Origin: Artemisia argyi
Lineage: Eukaryota > Streptophyta > Magnoliopsida > Asterales > Asteraceae
Direction of reading: 5' to 3'
Length of the DNA: 64,000 nt
NCBI GenBank assembly: GCA_030686995.1
Contig: CM060703.1
Span: 118,960,861 to 119,024,860, forward strand
The position numbers and the translations under genes are program-made. The notes beneath the pieces were generated by a model. It was not told the DNA's origin. It searched no databases and saw only the letters and a program-made list of their open reading frames with translations. Every line of letters begins with the position of its first letter. Position 1 is the stretch's first letter. Below, piece after piece: positions 10,637 to 21,229 of this stretch.

Positions 10637-11693
10637 GGGTTTGGAAAATAAACCTAAAATATGTTTTGTACCGTAACTAACAAACGAAGTATTCATTTAA
10701 TGAACGGACAGAACCAAATTTTACAGATAAGAAAATATAATAAAATAATACTTTTGAAACTACATATTGGTTCAATAAAATATTTAACCATTAAACTAAA
10801 ACGAAACGAACATTTAAAAACTAATATAATCAGAAACAATTACTGAGAACTTAACCTAATAACTCAGGTTTCAAGCCGGAGACGTTTATCAACTTCATTT
10901 AACTTTGTTTTCCATCCAGACTGCCCAGGTGAGTTCATAGTCCCACTTTTTCGTACGTTTTTCAAACTTGTGGGGAGATACATGCTACAAAATCGAACAC
11001 AAGTATTTTCTGTATGCTATCCTGATCTGGTATTGCCTAAGTTAAACGTTTTTTCCATTAAAAGTCCCTCATATCATGAACCATTAATCACTTACGAGTG
11101 AACGCGAATATAGTGAATAGATCTATTGGCAGTTGACGCCCCATTTGTGTTGCTGGATAAGTGGCCAAATGCATTATATTTGAAGAACAATAGGATGTTG
11201 GCAAGCTCCTACTCGAGGGCTCTGTTACTCACATTATTATTATAATGTTAGTAACATTACATTATAGCTCATTACTATAATGTTCAAACTGTTAAGGTTT
11301 GAGTTCATGAGGCTTAGTGCAGTACGCTGCGTTGCAATACTTCATTTTATATCTATTTAACTTGTGTTCAACTATTACTTATTTATAAACGCTGTGAATT
11401 CACTCAACCTTTGTGTTGACGCTTTTAGCATGTTTATCTCAGGTCCATAACAAACAAGGATGGCATGGAAGATCATGGATACGGAAGGAAGGCTAAAAAT
11501 TTATTATTCTTTGATCAAGTATTTAACAAATTGTAAAACTACTGGGACCTCATTTTGTAAAATCTGATATTTGAATAATAAAATTTCTAAAACAACTCAA
11601 TTAGAGATTGTTTTCCTATTATTATAACTGTTGTGCCGTCGAGTAACACCCAGCTTTAATTCCGCTGCGTATCCCAAATTTGGGGGTGTTACA

Positions 11694-12212
11694 GATTGGT
11701 ATCAGAGCTATAGTTATAGAGAAACGGGTCTAATTGAGATCCGAACTATAACCACTTTTTCACAAAAATGTTTTATAGCCTTTCGTTGTCCATGCCTTCC
11801 AGTCTCCGGATGATTATGTGACTTCTAGGTAATTATGTTACTCAAAAACTTTAGTAAACTAGTATATGCATATATGATATACTTATGATAACTTTATACA
11901 AATAAACATATCTGCACATGCCTATTCTAAGGCATTACATTTTAATCCTATTTCCCTCAGCATGTATCTACTTCAATATTTTCAAAATTTACGAAATCTT
12001 CTTAAGATATTGTGGTTTGCAAAATTCTTACCCTGCTTACATTAAAAATATATTCTCCACTATTTTAATAACTATGTCGACTCACCTTAATTATCTTACT
12101 CCCATATCCAAGAATGATTGTAAATACTCTCTCCGTACTCCCAGAATACTTAATTCAACGATTAATTACGAATGTTAAGTCAAAAATTCTTAAGCAGGAT
12201 GATTTGCAATGT
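11694..12212 (+). other. J leader: primer-binding site and 5' internal region
   Basis: TGGTATCAGAGC at 11697-11708 matches the usual plant initiator-Met tRNA primer-binding site, three bases after the LTR end. The rest has no supported gene. The 86-codon frame at 11918-12178 shows no retroelement motif. Confidence 0.7.
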
Positions 12213-12329
12213 CTTTATTTAAATGAATTGGGACGCCTTTTTATTTAAATAAAGAAATTATGAATCACCGAACCATAAGTTTATATTTCTTTATTTACAT
12301 TGTTTTGGGACGCCTCGCTATGTAAATAA
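12213..12329 (+). other. Paired stem-loops with identical loop core in the J internal region
   Basis: Hairpin 1 has stem CTTTATTTAAAT (12213-12224) pairing perfectly with ATTTAAATAAAG (12243-12254) around an 18-nt loop. Hairpin 2 has stem TTATTTACAT (12291-12300) pairing with ATGTAAATAA (12320-12329) around a 19-nt loop. Both loops contain TTGGGACGCCT. The stems differ at paired positions (A-T to C-G), so pairing is kept while sequence changes. They lie about 0.5 kb downstream of the PBS, where packaging or dimerisation signals of retroelement RNA can lie. That role is inference. Confidence 0.6.
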
Positions 12330-12427
12330 TGAATTATAAATAAGTGGGCTTATTTGTATCTGAAATAGCATGAGTTTAAATCCGAGGATCACTAAAATTC
12401 ATAAAATACAAATAACATAAAATTTTA

Positions 12428-12907
12428 TTAGAATCCATAAATATTAATACATAACGAAATAATTAGCATCAGTAGGACTAATGTTACAAAAATCACTAAG
12501 TAAATAATAGAATCGCCAATAGGTTGATCCACCAGGCTAATAAAGAACATCACTATGCCCACGAGAGCAAGAATCGCGACTGGATGTAAAATCTTGAATA
12601 CTCTGTACGAAAAACACAAATGAGTGATTAACGCGGTATTAAAATAGATAATCATATGCATAAAAAAAAAAAAAAAAAAAGTAAATCTTATCATACATTC
12701 ATAAACGATTACAAGAAAATACAAATAAAATTTACTTCGACATTCCTACCCCCATATTTTATCCACTCCAATAGCTAGAATCACTAGGGGTACGAGAACC
12801 ACTAAGACCACAGCCAAGAATTCGTAGTCTTCCTCCGGGACATAGGCAAAGTAAATAGCAGCGGCAACGGTATACATAAGCGCGACAATAGTAATAGGAT
12901 GCAACAT
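12428..12907 (-). CDS. Antisense small membrane-protein gene inside element J (predicted two exons)
   Basis: Exon 1 is 12907-12750 and exon 2 is 12602-12428, joined by a 147-nt intron (12749-12603). The intron starts GTAGG and ends in pyrimidine-rich CGTACAG. The join is in frame and gives 110 residues. I chose ATG 12907 because the more upstream ATG (13021) lies inside the promoter motifs. Each exon encodes the same module: LHPxxIxAL, a hydrophobic helix, a short polar loop (PEEDYEF in exon 1, DQPIGD in exon 2), and a second hydrophobic helix, so four membrane segments are predicted. Without splicing, exon 1 alone would be a 53-residue protein stopping at 12746. It lies antisense to J and has its own TATA box and three MSA-like sites (12964-13039). 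I do not recognise the family. The membrane character is seen; splicing and expression are inferred. Confidence 0.5.
12661..12680. repeat. Homopolymer A/T run within the predicted intron
   Basis: A run of A on + (T on the gene strand), upstream of the predicted 3' splice site at 12603. It could contribute to a pyrimidine-rich intron. Confidence 0.9.
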
Positions 12908-12963
12908 TTTGTAAGGAATATAGGTGGAGAGATTAATATGAAAGAATGAGGATTGAAATGGGG

Positions 12964-13039
12964 TATTTATAAGATAAAAACTAGCCGTTAGAAAACACTG
13001 TTCACTAGCCGTTGGGATCATTGTTCACTAGCCGTTGGA
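12964..13039 (-). promoter_or_regulatory. Promoter of the antisense gene: three MSA elements plus TATA box
   Basis: On the minus strand TCCAACGGCTA (13039-13029), CCCAACGGCTA (13016-13006) and TCTAACGGCTA (12992-12982) each match the mitosis-specific activator consensus YCYAACGGYYA exactly. Spacing is 23-24 bp. TATAAATA follows at 12971-12964, and the ATG lies 57 nt further. In plants MSA elements are bound by three-repeat MYB (MYB3R) factors and drive G2/M expression. Cell-cycle control here is inferred from the motifs. Confidence 0.6.
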
Positions 13040-13413
13040 AATTACTGTTCATAACATTTGAAAATTTAAAAATTTCTAGTAAGGGACAAACGGATTCATC
13101 ATCTACAAAAGTTTAAAAATTTTCTTTTCAATCATCAATTTTTCATCCGAAATTTTTAAAAGACAGTTTTTCGATTTGATTTTTACAAAACAAGAAATTT
13201 GAAATCAAGATATTTTCAAGGATAATTACTGAAATGGGATAAATTTTTATGAATAACAATCTTCATTTAAAATAAATTTTCTTAGGTTTAGAATAATATT
13301 TACGCATATAAATTTATATTATAAGTTTCCATAAGTTAAATAATTCATCCTCATCATTTCTACATCTAACATAGACTGAATCTCGGGACGAGATTCCATT
13401 AAGGGGGTGAGAC
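13040..13413 (+). other. 3' internal region and polypurine tract of J
   Basis: An AT-rich stretch with no gene. CGGGACGAGATTCCATTAAG leads into the purine tract TAAGGGGGTGAGAC (13400-13413) directly before the LTR start at 13414. Confidence 0.75.
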
Positions 13414-16207
13414 TGTAACAACCGGTAAATTTCCACTTAAATTAAACTTATACTTAACCATTTTTCACGCATAATTTTTTTTATTTCATTAAACATTATC
13501 AGTTTAATTAATCACAACAACTAATTAATATGACGTAACTCATATTTTAAATAAACTAGTTTGTTTAGTTTTGTTTTGAATAAATATTTTTATATGTCAA
13601 GTACCAAAGTTTTTAATTTCTTATTTACCACTTTACGTTATTTAATATTTAATGTTCAAACTAAACATTAGTCATTTAGAGTTTTAACGAAACTTTTCTG
13701 GTTAATAAATTAACTATTAACTTCTATTTATTATCATTATAAATTTTTAGTTTAAATAACGTTTAAGCACTCCGATAAACCCACGACTCATTTTAAATAT
13801 AAAATTTTAGTATATTGATAAGTTTTAACATTTTATAAACTCTTTATTTTTACGTCATTCGGTTTAAAATTTGGTGACTTAAGGACTTAACGTTAGTAAT
13901 TACCGGGATCAATCTATACCTTATAAACCTTAAATCTTTCTATACTATATAACAAAAATACAAAAGTCTTACATCTTAAACCCATGGTGCCACGTTTATC
14001 TTGCACCAACTACTTGAATAAGATTGCATGATATATGATAAAAATACTTTCCTTACGTGTGTATAAGCTGTAATGCGTGTCATATAATTACACCATGCAT
14101 GATGACTTACTACAAATGTATATGTATATATCATGAAAGAATCACACATCTATTTTAAACAAACGTGTCATCTCATTTGCCTTATGGTACATTTTAAACC
14201 ATTCAAACCAAGCTCTAATCTATGGATACATAAATATAATACCAAGCATCTGCCAATTAGAAACCAAGGTCAAAACTAGTTTTCTTTTCTTTCTTTTCTG
14301 TCGAGAAACCAAATCAAACACCCTTAATTATTTTTATCTTCTCAACATGTTTTACTAAACAAGAGTCCTTAAAACTTGTAATGAATACACAAGATAAACA
14401 TTATGTACGAGTCACTAAGCTCTAAGTACTAAGAACCTAAAGCCTATTCGACCTAGGATCAAATTTCTAGTTCGAAGTCAAAGAAACCATAACCAATTGG
14501 TTAAGACATGCTTACTTGTAAGTCTCCTAGCCCTAGAAGTCCTTACTTGGTTCCCTAAGCTTCCACATCACCTTTCTCTAGAAGGATTAACCATAAGTCA
14601 AATGAGTAGTTAAGTTTTATGGATAGGTTTATACCACAACAATACTTTCACCCCTTGTTACACTTGGCGATTCAAGGACTTAGACACACCTTAACATGTC
14701 TCCTAGGTGTAGACAAGATGACCTAGACATCTCTAGAAGTCCCATGAGAGTTGCCCTATAAATAGCGAGCCCTAAGTTTGGTTTTTGGCTCACAGTCTGT
14801 CGAAACACCTAAACAAGCATGTACTCAGTTAACTACTGATCCTAGGGGTCTAAGAGAAGCCAAAGAAGGAGTAGGAGTAGCCTAAGATAGAAGATAGAGT
14901 AGTGTTGCAAGTTCAAGTCCTTTTGGTATCCAAGAACCTGTATAAGCGACTCCTATCAAAGTAAGTACCCACCATCCCTTTTCCAACTCTTTTATACCTT
15001 CCATTAGATTCTAAACTTGCTGTTATAAAGGTTTTAATAGAAGCCTAGGTTAAAAACTTATGTTTCTATTCTTTTCTGTTATAACGAGACAAACAAACAC
15101 CCTCTCTATTATACTCTAAATTGTATGAGCATATATAAACTTAAAAATCAGTCAGGAGAAATAAAAACGAGATTCTAGGCTTTTGAATCACCTGAAACGG
15201 ACAAACGAGTCAAAAGTTATGTCGATTTGAAGTTATATAAAAACTAAAATACCTACTGTTACAGCAGGCAGAATCACGCAAAACGAGGTCTTTCTGGTCC
15301 GTTTCGTCAAAAACTTAAAACACAAAAGATTTCCGGAACGACGTTTCCTTCAAAACTTCTTTAGACCTCAAGTCATGAAAACGCATAACAAAGGGTGTTT
15401 TTAATTAATTTCAGAACAGTTTTTTTTTTAAAGGGACAGCAGCAGAGCTGTTGCTTTGGACCTAAATTTCATGTAGTAAACGTGCTTCTAAAAATCTGGG
15501 TCTTGACATGGTTAAAGTACACTAGAAGGTCTAAACATAGGAATAATATGGAGTAGCCTCGTTTTTATTCAGCCCTACTTATGGGTGCCGACCTGAAAAA
15601 AAATCAGCTTTTAAATACTTAGTTTTTCTAATGTAAAAACAGTTTTATACGCTCCACTTTAGTGACTCGTTGTGTGCAAACCGTAATACGTTAGAACCTC
15701 TAGTTTGAACCTATAAGAAAACCTCCTAGTAGACTACTAAAAGGAACAATAACGTAGTAGAAACCTCTTCATGTTTCGTGTATAATTAAGCTCACTTTTG
15801 GTCGAAAAATCCGTTTTATAAACTTTTCTTTTGATTATTTAGAACAAATAAGCTAACATTATAAGTAGATAAGCTGATGAAAATTGTTTATAAACCTGTT
15901 TTAAACTTATATAAAGGAGTCGTAGAAAGTTGCATTTATTTTCGTGGCTAAAAATGCGTTTTTATTGAAAAAGGACATCGGCTGTAAGTTATATTTGCAT
16001 GAGGGGTATATATTGCCAAAACTATAAATAATTTTATATTTTGGACTTGAAATAAAATAAACTTAAGGTTAAGTGTAGAAAGTGTCAATTGACCAAAGTT
16101 CAAGGGTAAAAGTTGCCATTTTTATATAGTTCGAGGGTAAAATTTGTCAACTTTAGAAACATGAGGGTCTAAAATGAAAATATTGTAAACCCTAATTAAT
16201 TATTTAA

Positions 16208-16269
<62 letters not shown>

Positions 16270-17326
16270 GGGTTTGGAAAATAAACCTAAAATATGTTTT
16301 GTACCGTAACTAACAAACGAAGTATTCATTTAACGAACGGACAGAACCAAATTTTACAGATAAGAAAATATAATAAAATAATACTTTTGAAACTACATAT
16401 TGGTTCAATAAAATATTTAACCATTAAACTAAAACGAAACGAACATTTAAAAACTAATATAATCAGAAACAATTACTGAGAACTTAACCTAATAACTCAG
16501 GTTTCAAGCCGGAGACGTTTATCAACTTCATTTAACTTTGTTTTCTATCCAGACTTCCCAGGTGAGTTCATAGTCCCACTTTTTCGTACGTTTTTCAAAC
16601 TTGTGGGGAGATACATGCTACAAAATCGAACACAAGTATTTTCTGTATGCTATCCTGATCTGGTATTGCCTAAGTTAAACGTTTTTTCCATTAAAAGTCC
16701 CTCATATCATGAACCATTAATCACTTACGAGTGAACGCGAATATAGTGAATAGATCTATTGGCAGTTGACGCCCAATTTGTGTTGCTGAATAAGTGGCCA
16801 AATGCATTATATTTGAAGAACAATAGGATGTTGGCAAGCTCCTACCCGAGGGCTCTGTTACTCACATTATTATTATAATGTTAGTAACATTACATTATAG
16901 CTCATTACTATAATGTCCAAACTGTTAAGGTTTGAGTTCATGAGGCTTAGTGCAGTACGCTGCGTTGCAATACTTCATTTTATATCTATTTAACTTGTGT
17001 TCAACTATTACTTATTTATAAACGCTGTGAATTCACTCAACCTTTGTGTTGACGCTTTTAGCATGTTTATCTCAGGTCCATAACAAACAAGGATGGCATG
17101 GAAGATCATGGATACGGAAGGAAGGCTAAAAATTTATTATTCTTTGATCAAGTATTTAACAAATTGTAAAACTACTGGGACCTCATTTTGTAAAATCTGA
17201 TATTTGAATAATAAAATTTCTAAAACAACTCAATTAGAGATTGTTTTCCTATTATTATAACTGTTGTGCCGTCGAGTAACACCCAACTTTAATTCCGCTG
17301 CGTATCCCAAATTTGGGGGTGTTACA
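13414..17326 (+). repeat. 3' LTR of J (3913 bp)
   Basis: It is a copy of 7766-11693 with the same ends, with the TATA box at 14757-14765 and (ATT)n at 16206-16269. It is followed by the target duplication ATAAT at 17327-17331. Confidence 0.9.
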
Positions 17327-17331
17327 ATAAT

Positions 17332-18535
17332 AGTGATACAATCCTAGTCTAATTAACAAAGAAAACTAAGCATATGCAATATTATGTCTCAAAGGTTTTC
17401 ATTTCTTCTTAAAATTAGAAAAAGTATATTTTGATGAAAACAAATTGAGAAAACTACTTGTGTAGATTATTGGCTTTTCTAAAAATCATTAAGAACAAAT
17501 TGTGACTTTATTTGAGAAAGAATGTTTGATCAATGTTTGTTACTTAGTCAAAATTTGATAAAATGTTTGAAAAACTTTATATAAATATAAGAATTATAAA
17601 AGTTTTGAAAAGATTTTAAAAAATTTGGGCAGAGTAACATTTAGTTTAAGTGGGTGAAAAAGCTTCACAATATCTGGTATCACGGATTTGGTATCGCGGG
17701 CAAATGATCAATGAAAGTCAACTTTGCATTGAAGGTGAGACAAGTATCGCGGACCAAACTAGATGTGATGGTAAGCCATCGCATAAGGTTTCAGATCCAA
17801 AGTGTTCGTATTGTAAACTGTGATGGCAAGCCATCGCATGACATTTAGAAAGGCTTGTATCGCAGAGCATTTATCTGCGATGTGAAGAAAATTTTCCATT
17901 GCAGGTAAATCTCTCGGATTTTTTAAGTAATACTAAATGCACATTTTGCCTCTTTTCTAAAGTCTCGTATCGCATCCAACACGATGTCGCATTGAGAACT
18001 GTTCATCTTCTTCCTAAAATCAGCCCATTTTAACCAAATCAAACTATTCAAAAACCCATTTTCTTTCAAATTAGTGATCAAACCGGTCTATCTCAGTAAT
18101 CTAACCACAAAGTTTTGACACAAACGCATCACAATTTAAACTCAATAGTGAGACATACGTATTCTTGGTGTCTAAACGCTAACATCCCAATTGGACATGA
18201 AACAGTTAAAATTAAGGGTGGATAAGCAAGATATATATGTAAAACATCATTTAAAACTTATTTGAAAGCTTACTTTTTGCATGAAATGGTGTGAATAGGC
18301 AACAAGCTCAGTGATACGAGAGTTCTTATGGATGCGAGCGAAAGTGTGTTTGTTTAGGAGAGAGAGAATGCGAATGATTGGTAAAAGTGTGTATGTGTTT
18401 GTTTTTCTCGCATCCCAGATATGTGGGGTTTGTTGACCCGTGTTTTTCCTTTTTACCCCCTTTTTTTTGAACTCAGGTCTGCGAGAGTTTTTGGACTTGG
18501 GGAGGGTTCAAATCAGCATTTAGAGTATTTTAACA
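17332..18535 (-). repeat. Probable LTR segment of K, split by J, with a GCGAT/ATCGC motif array
   Basis: On the minus strand it starts TGTTAAAATACTC right after the tract CAAGGGGGAGTTT (18548-18536). Between 17660 and 17995 the motifs ATCGC/GCGAT occur many times. They include GATGGYAAGCCATC-type palindromes near 17778 and 17822, and TATCGCGG and TATCGCA copies. A TATATAAAG-like box lies near 17578 on the minus strand. This matches the array-then-TATA layout of the other LTRs. The far LTR end was not identified. Confidence 0.5.
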
Positions 18536-19219
18536 AAACTCCCCCTTGACATTAGCCCTTTTTAACACTTAACACTTATGACTTTTATTCTTAAAATTTT
18601 AACAAGTTTTTGAAAACATTTTGGTTCAAATAATTGAACGTTTGTGTTATATCAAAATTATTTTTCATTTTAAAAATAAAATCAATCACTCCCCCTCGAA
18701 GTGATGGTAATTTTCAACATTTAAAACAACTTTTTATCATATTTTTCATTTTTCTTTTTAACAACCTTTTAGCAACACATGTCTATGACTTATTCATGAT
18801 TTCAAAAACAAACTTCTAAATTTCTCCACCTCAAATATAGCTTAATGCTTTTTAAACTGTTTTTGATCTATTGATGAGGTGAAGCATTGTTTTTGAAAGT
18901 TTTAATCTTACTCGAGCTATTCTCAAGATTTGATTATCATGAGCAAAAATTTTTATAAAAATGTTTTTATAAAAATCTTTTTGTAAAATCTTGTATAGAT
19001 TTTGCTCATAATAATAAGAAGATTTCTATACTTTTCTTAAGGATTGACACAATGAGGCGTACATTCAGGGTCATTTCTTTTTATTACGGGTGTTGATCTG
19101 TGATGTGATCAACAGCCATTATGTTTGAATAATTACCGTTTTGAGTTACTAGATGTACGTTTGATGTCTGCTACATTGTTTACTACTTTGACCTTTGGAG
19201 TTTCCTCGTCATGATCATC
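18536..19219 (-). other. 3' spacer of K with polypurine-like tracts
   Basis: No gene is seen. CTCCCCCTT at about 18540 and CTCCCCCTC at about 18690 (G-runs on the element strand) resemble the multiple tracts in front of the E and G 3' LTRs. Otherwise the DNA is AT-rich. Confidence 0.5.
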
Positions 19220-19590
19220 TCAAATACTTGCCATGCCTAACCATTGTAGGAGGTATTTAAATCTCTCGGGAGGCAAAGATTTTGGTAAGAATTCGACAAT
19301 TTGGCAGTCGGTTTTCACAAAGTACAATTCCACTGTCTGCTTTTCTACATGCTCCTTGATGAAGTGATACCGGAATGCGATGTGCTTTGTTCTTGAATGC
19401 AGTACTGAGTTACAAGAGATGGCAACGACACTTTTCAAATAACAATAAATTGGGATTTTATTGTGGAAGAAACCATATTCTGTCACTTGTGTTTTCATCC
19501 ATAATACTTGTGCACAACATCCAAAGAGGGAAATATATTCAGCTTCAGCAGTGGAAAGTGAAGTATGATTTTGTTTCTTTGTAGACCAGC
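19220..19590 (-). pseudogene. Copia RNase H domain remnant of K
   Basis: On the minus strand the frame reads from 'SWSTKKQNHTSLSTAEAEYI' through 'HSRTKHIAFRYHFIKEHVE' to 'FKYLLQWLGM', the hallmark C-terminal half of copia RNase H. The N-terminal portion, about 70-80 residues between the RT end and SWSTKKQ, is missing. The junction with RT is also out of frame. Confidence 0.85.
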
Positions 19591-19593
19591 TGA

Positions 19594-20443
19594 TTAATCT
19601 TCATCTAGTTTGTGTTTGTGAACCATAGGAGTACTTATGGAGTCAGATTTATCCATTCCAAACTTCTTCAAGATTTCCATGGTGTATTTGTGTTGATGAA
19701 TAAAGATACCACTAGGAGTTTGTATGATTTGTAGACCCAAGAAGAATTTAAGTTCCCCCATCATGCACATCTCAAATTTCTGTCGCATGATATTTTCAAA
19801 CTTTTTGCAATACTTAGGATTCGTTGATCCAAAAATAATATCATCGACGTAAATTTGAACAAGCATGATATCATCACCTTTACGACTTATAAATAAAGTT
19901 GGATCGATTGAACCTTTGACGAATTTGTTCTTGAGGAGATATTCTGACAAAACTTTGTACCATGCACGAGGTGCTTGCTTGAGTCCGTAGAAGGCCTTGT
20001 CAAGAACATATACATCATACAGGTTATTTGGATCGACGAAGCCTTCTGGTTGGCTTACATACACCTCTTCTTCTAACTCCCTGTATAAAAAGGCCGTTTT
20101 CATGACCATTTGATAGACGGTGAAACATTTGTGAGCTGCATAAGCCAAAAATAAGCATATTGCTTTGATCCGAGCCACCGATGGAAAAGATTCATCAAAA
20201 TCAATTCCTTCCTCTTGATTGTAACCTTTGGAAACCAGGCAAGCTTTGTTCTGGATTACATCACCATCTTCATCAAGTTTGTTCTAAAAGATCAATTTCA
20301 AAGCAATTGTAAGTTTTCCAAGTGGACGTGGAACCCTTCACCAAATGTCATGCCGTGTAAATTGATTGATTTCTTCTTGCATTGCAATGATCCAGTCTGG
20401 TTCTGCAAGTGCTGCTTTGACATTGGCGGGTTCTATTCGACTT
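19594..20443 (-). pseudogene. Copia reverse transcriptase remnant of K
   Basis: Minus-strand frames carry the copia RT (RVT_2) signature in order: 'EPANVKAALAEPDWIIAMQE' near 20440-20390, '[20 protein letters not shown]' near 20270-20215, '[16 protein letters not shown]', '[12 protein letters not shown]', and '[12 protein letters not shown]' near 19850. The first part has stops and a frame break; the clean frame starts at 20178. In the usual VYQMDVKTAFL block this copy reads [11 protein letters not shown], losing the catalytic Asp. The frame then ends at 19594 at a deletion. Such an RT once copied element RNA. This copy is inactive. Confidence 0.9.
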
Positions 20444-20794
20444 AATACTTGTCTAAAAGTGAGCTAACTAAGAATCTCCTAAGTGATTTAACAACCAACA
20501 CTTTTGTGATGCTTGCAAATCTAGCAAAATCACAACATTTCATAGATGTTTGTCGTACAACATCTTTTGACATTATACCTTATATTTTCAATCGTGTCTT
20601 AAATTCAACCACTCTTTTGTTAAAGTTTCATATAAGACACACAAAGAAAAATAAATCATTTGAATACATTAGGATGATTTAGAGAAAATGATTTATAAAC
20701 ATCTAGGATTTGCACATCAAATTCAACCCATAGTCTTATGATGTTGCATCTCTTGGACATTTACACTCATAGAGTTTCAAGTAAATAAACCTAA

Positions 20795-20882
20795 AGAGTC
20801 GAGGAGTCATTGAATTTAACATTCGATGAAACACCACCTCCTTCTAAGATATCGTCTTTGGTAGATGATGACTTAGTCGAAA
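20795..20882 (+). pseudogene. Copia integrase C-terminal relic in F
   Basis: One frame reads 'RVEESLNLTFDETPPPSKIS' and continues 'SLVDDDLVE'. This is the well-known linker after the integrase core in Asteraceae copia polyproteins. Stops surround it. The H counterpart is at 62987-63074. Confidence 0.75.
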
Positions 20883-21229
20883 ATCCAACATTGATAAGAC
20901 AAGTAAGTCAAGATTTATAACAAGGAAGATGAACTATTAAAAATGAAAAGCAACATCTTTTCGTCTTGTGTCAAACATTGAGTCAAGCAATATTGACATA
21001 GTCATAAAAACATGAATCATGGGTCATAGTTGTGATTAAAACGAATTTGATAAAAATAGTTTTTGGACATTAGAGTAAAACAACAATTAATCCAAAATAG
21101 ATCTTTCAAAATAGAAAATAGTGTAAATCTATGAATGACTTTTTAATAACCTAAGCAAGCTCCAAAAGCAAGGAATAATCACTCAAAGACATTCCTAGTT
21201 ATTCACAAGTTCACAATGATTAAGTCTTT

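Larger units (their letters stand above)
7766..11693 (+). repeat. 5' LTR of J (3928 bp)
   Basis: It begins TGTAACAACCGG and ends TTGGGGGTGTTACA. It contains a TATA box at 9109-9117 and an (ATT)n microsatellite at 10550-10635. It aligns along its whole length with 13414-17326, with scattered substitutions and small indels, including the microsatellite length. The small frame at 10661-10846 recurs in the other LTR only because the LTRs are copies. Confidence 0.9.
7766..17326 (+). mobile_element. Element J: complete LTR retrotransposon with very long LTRs and a short internal region
   Basis: Both LTRs start TGTAACAACC and end GTGTTACA (7766-11693 and 13414-17326). The element is flanked by a perfect 5-bp duplication ATAAT (7761-7765 and 17327-17331). 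It has a PBS TGGTATCAGAGC after the left LTR and a purine tract before the right LTR, so its sense strand is +. Of 9561 bp, only about 1.7 kb is internal, with no gag or pol. That is the layout of a large retrotransposon derivative (LARD-like). The TGTAACA ends, the PBS and 'CGGGACGAGATTC..AAGGGGGTGAGAC' resemble chromoviral gypsy elements of the Tekay/Del group (inference). The internal region carries an antisense gene-like unit. Confidence 0.9.
17327..20446 (-). mobile_element. Element K, right part: decayed copia element (LTR-like segment, RNase H, RT)
   Basis: Reading on the minus strand: RT (20443-19594), RNase H (19590-19220), a spacer with two G-run tracts, then TGTTAAAATACTC.. at 18535, which looks like an LTR start after a polypurine tract. 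The J target duplication shows that 17332 was once joined to 7760. Whether the aORF at 6782-4422 belongs to the same element downstream of RNase H or to a neighbour beyond K's 3' LTR cannot be decided here. The RT catalytic change and the RT-RNase H deletion show K is dead. Confidence 0.7.

Noticed and set aside
10661..10846. A 61-codon ORF present twice (also 16294-16479)
   Set aside because: The two copies are the two LTRs of J, so identity reflects LTR duplication. The protein is low-complexity Lys/Ile/Asn and adjoins a microsatellite.
13019..13021. Upstream ATG extending the antisense exon 1 to 91 residues
   Set aside because: It lies within the MSA/TATA region, upstream of any likely transcription start. 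The ATG at 12907 is downstream of the TATA box and starts the module repeated in exon 2.
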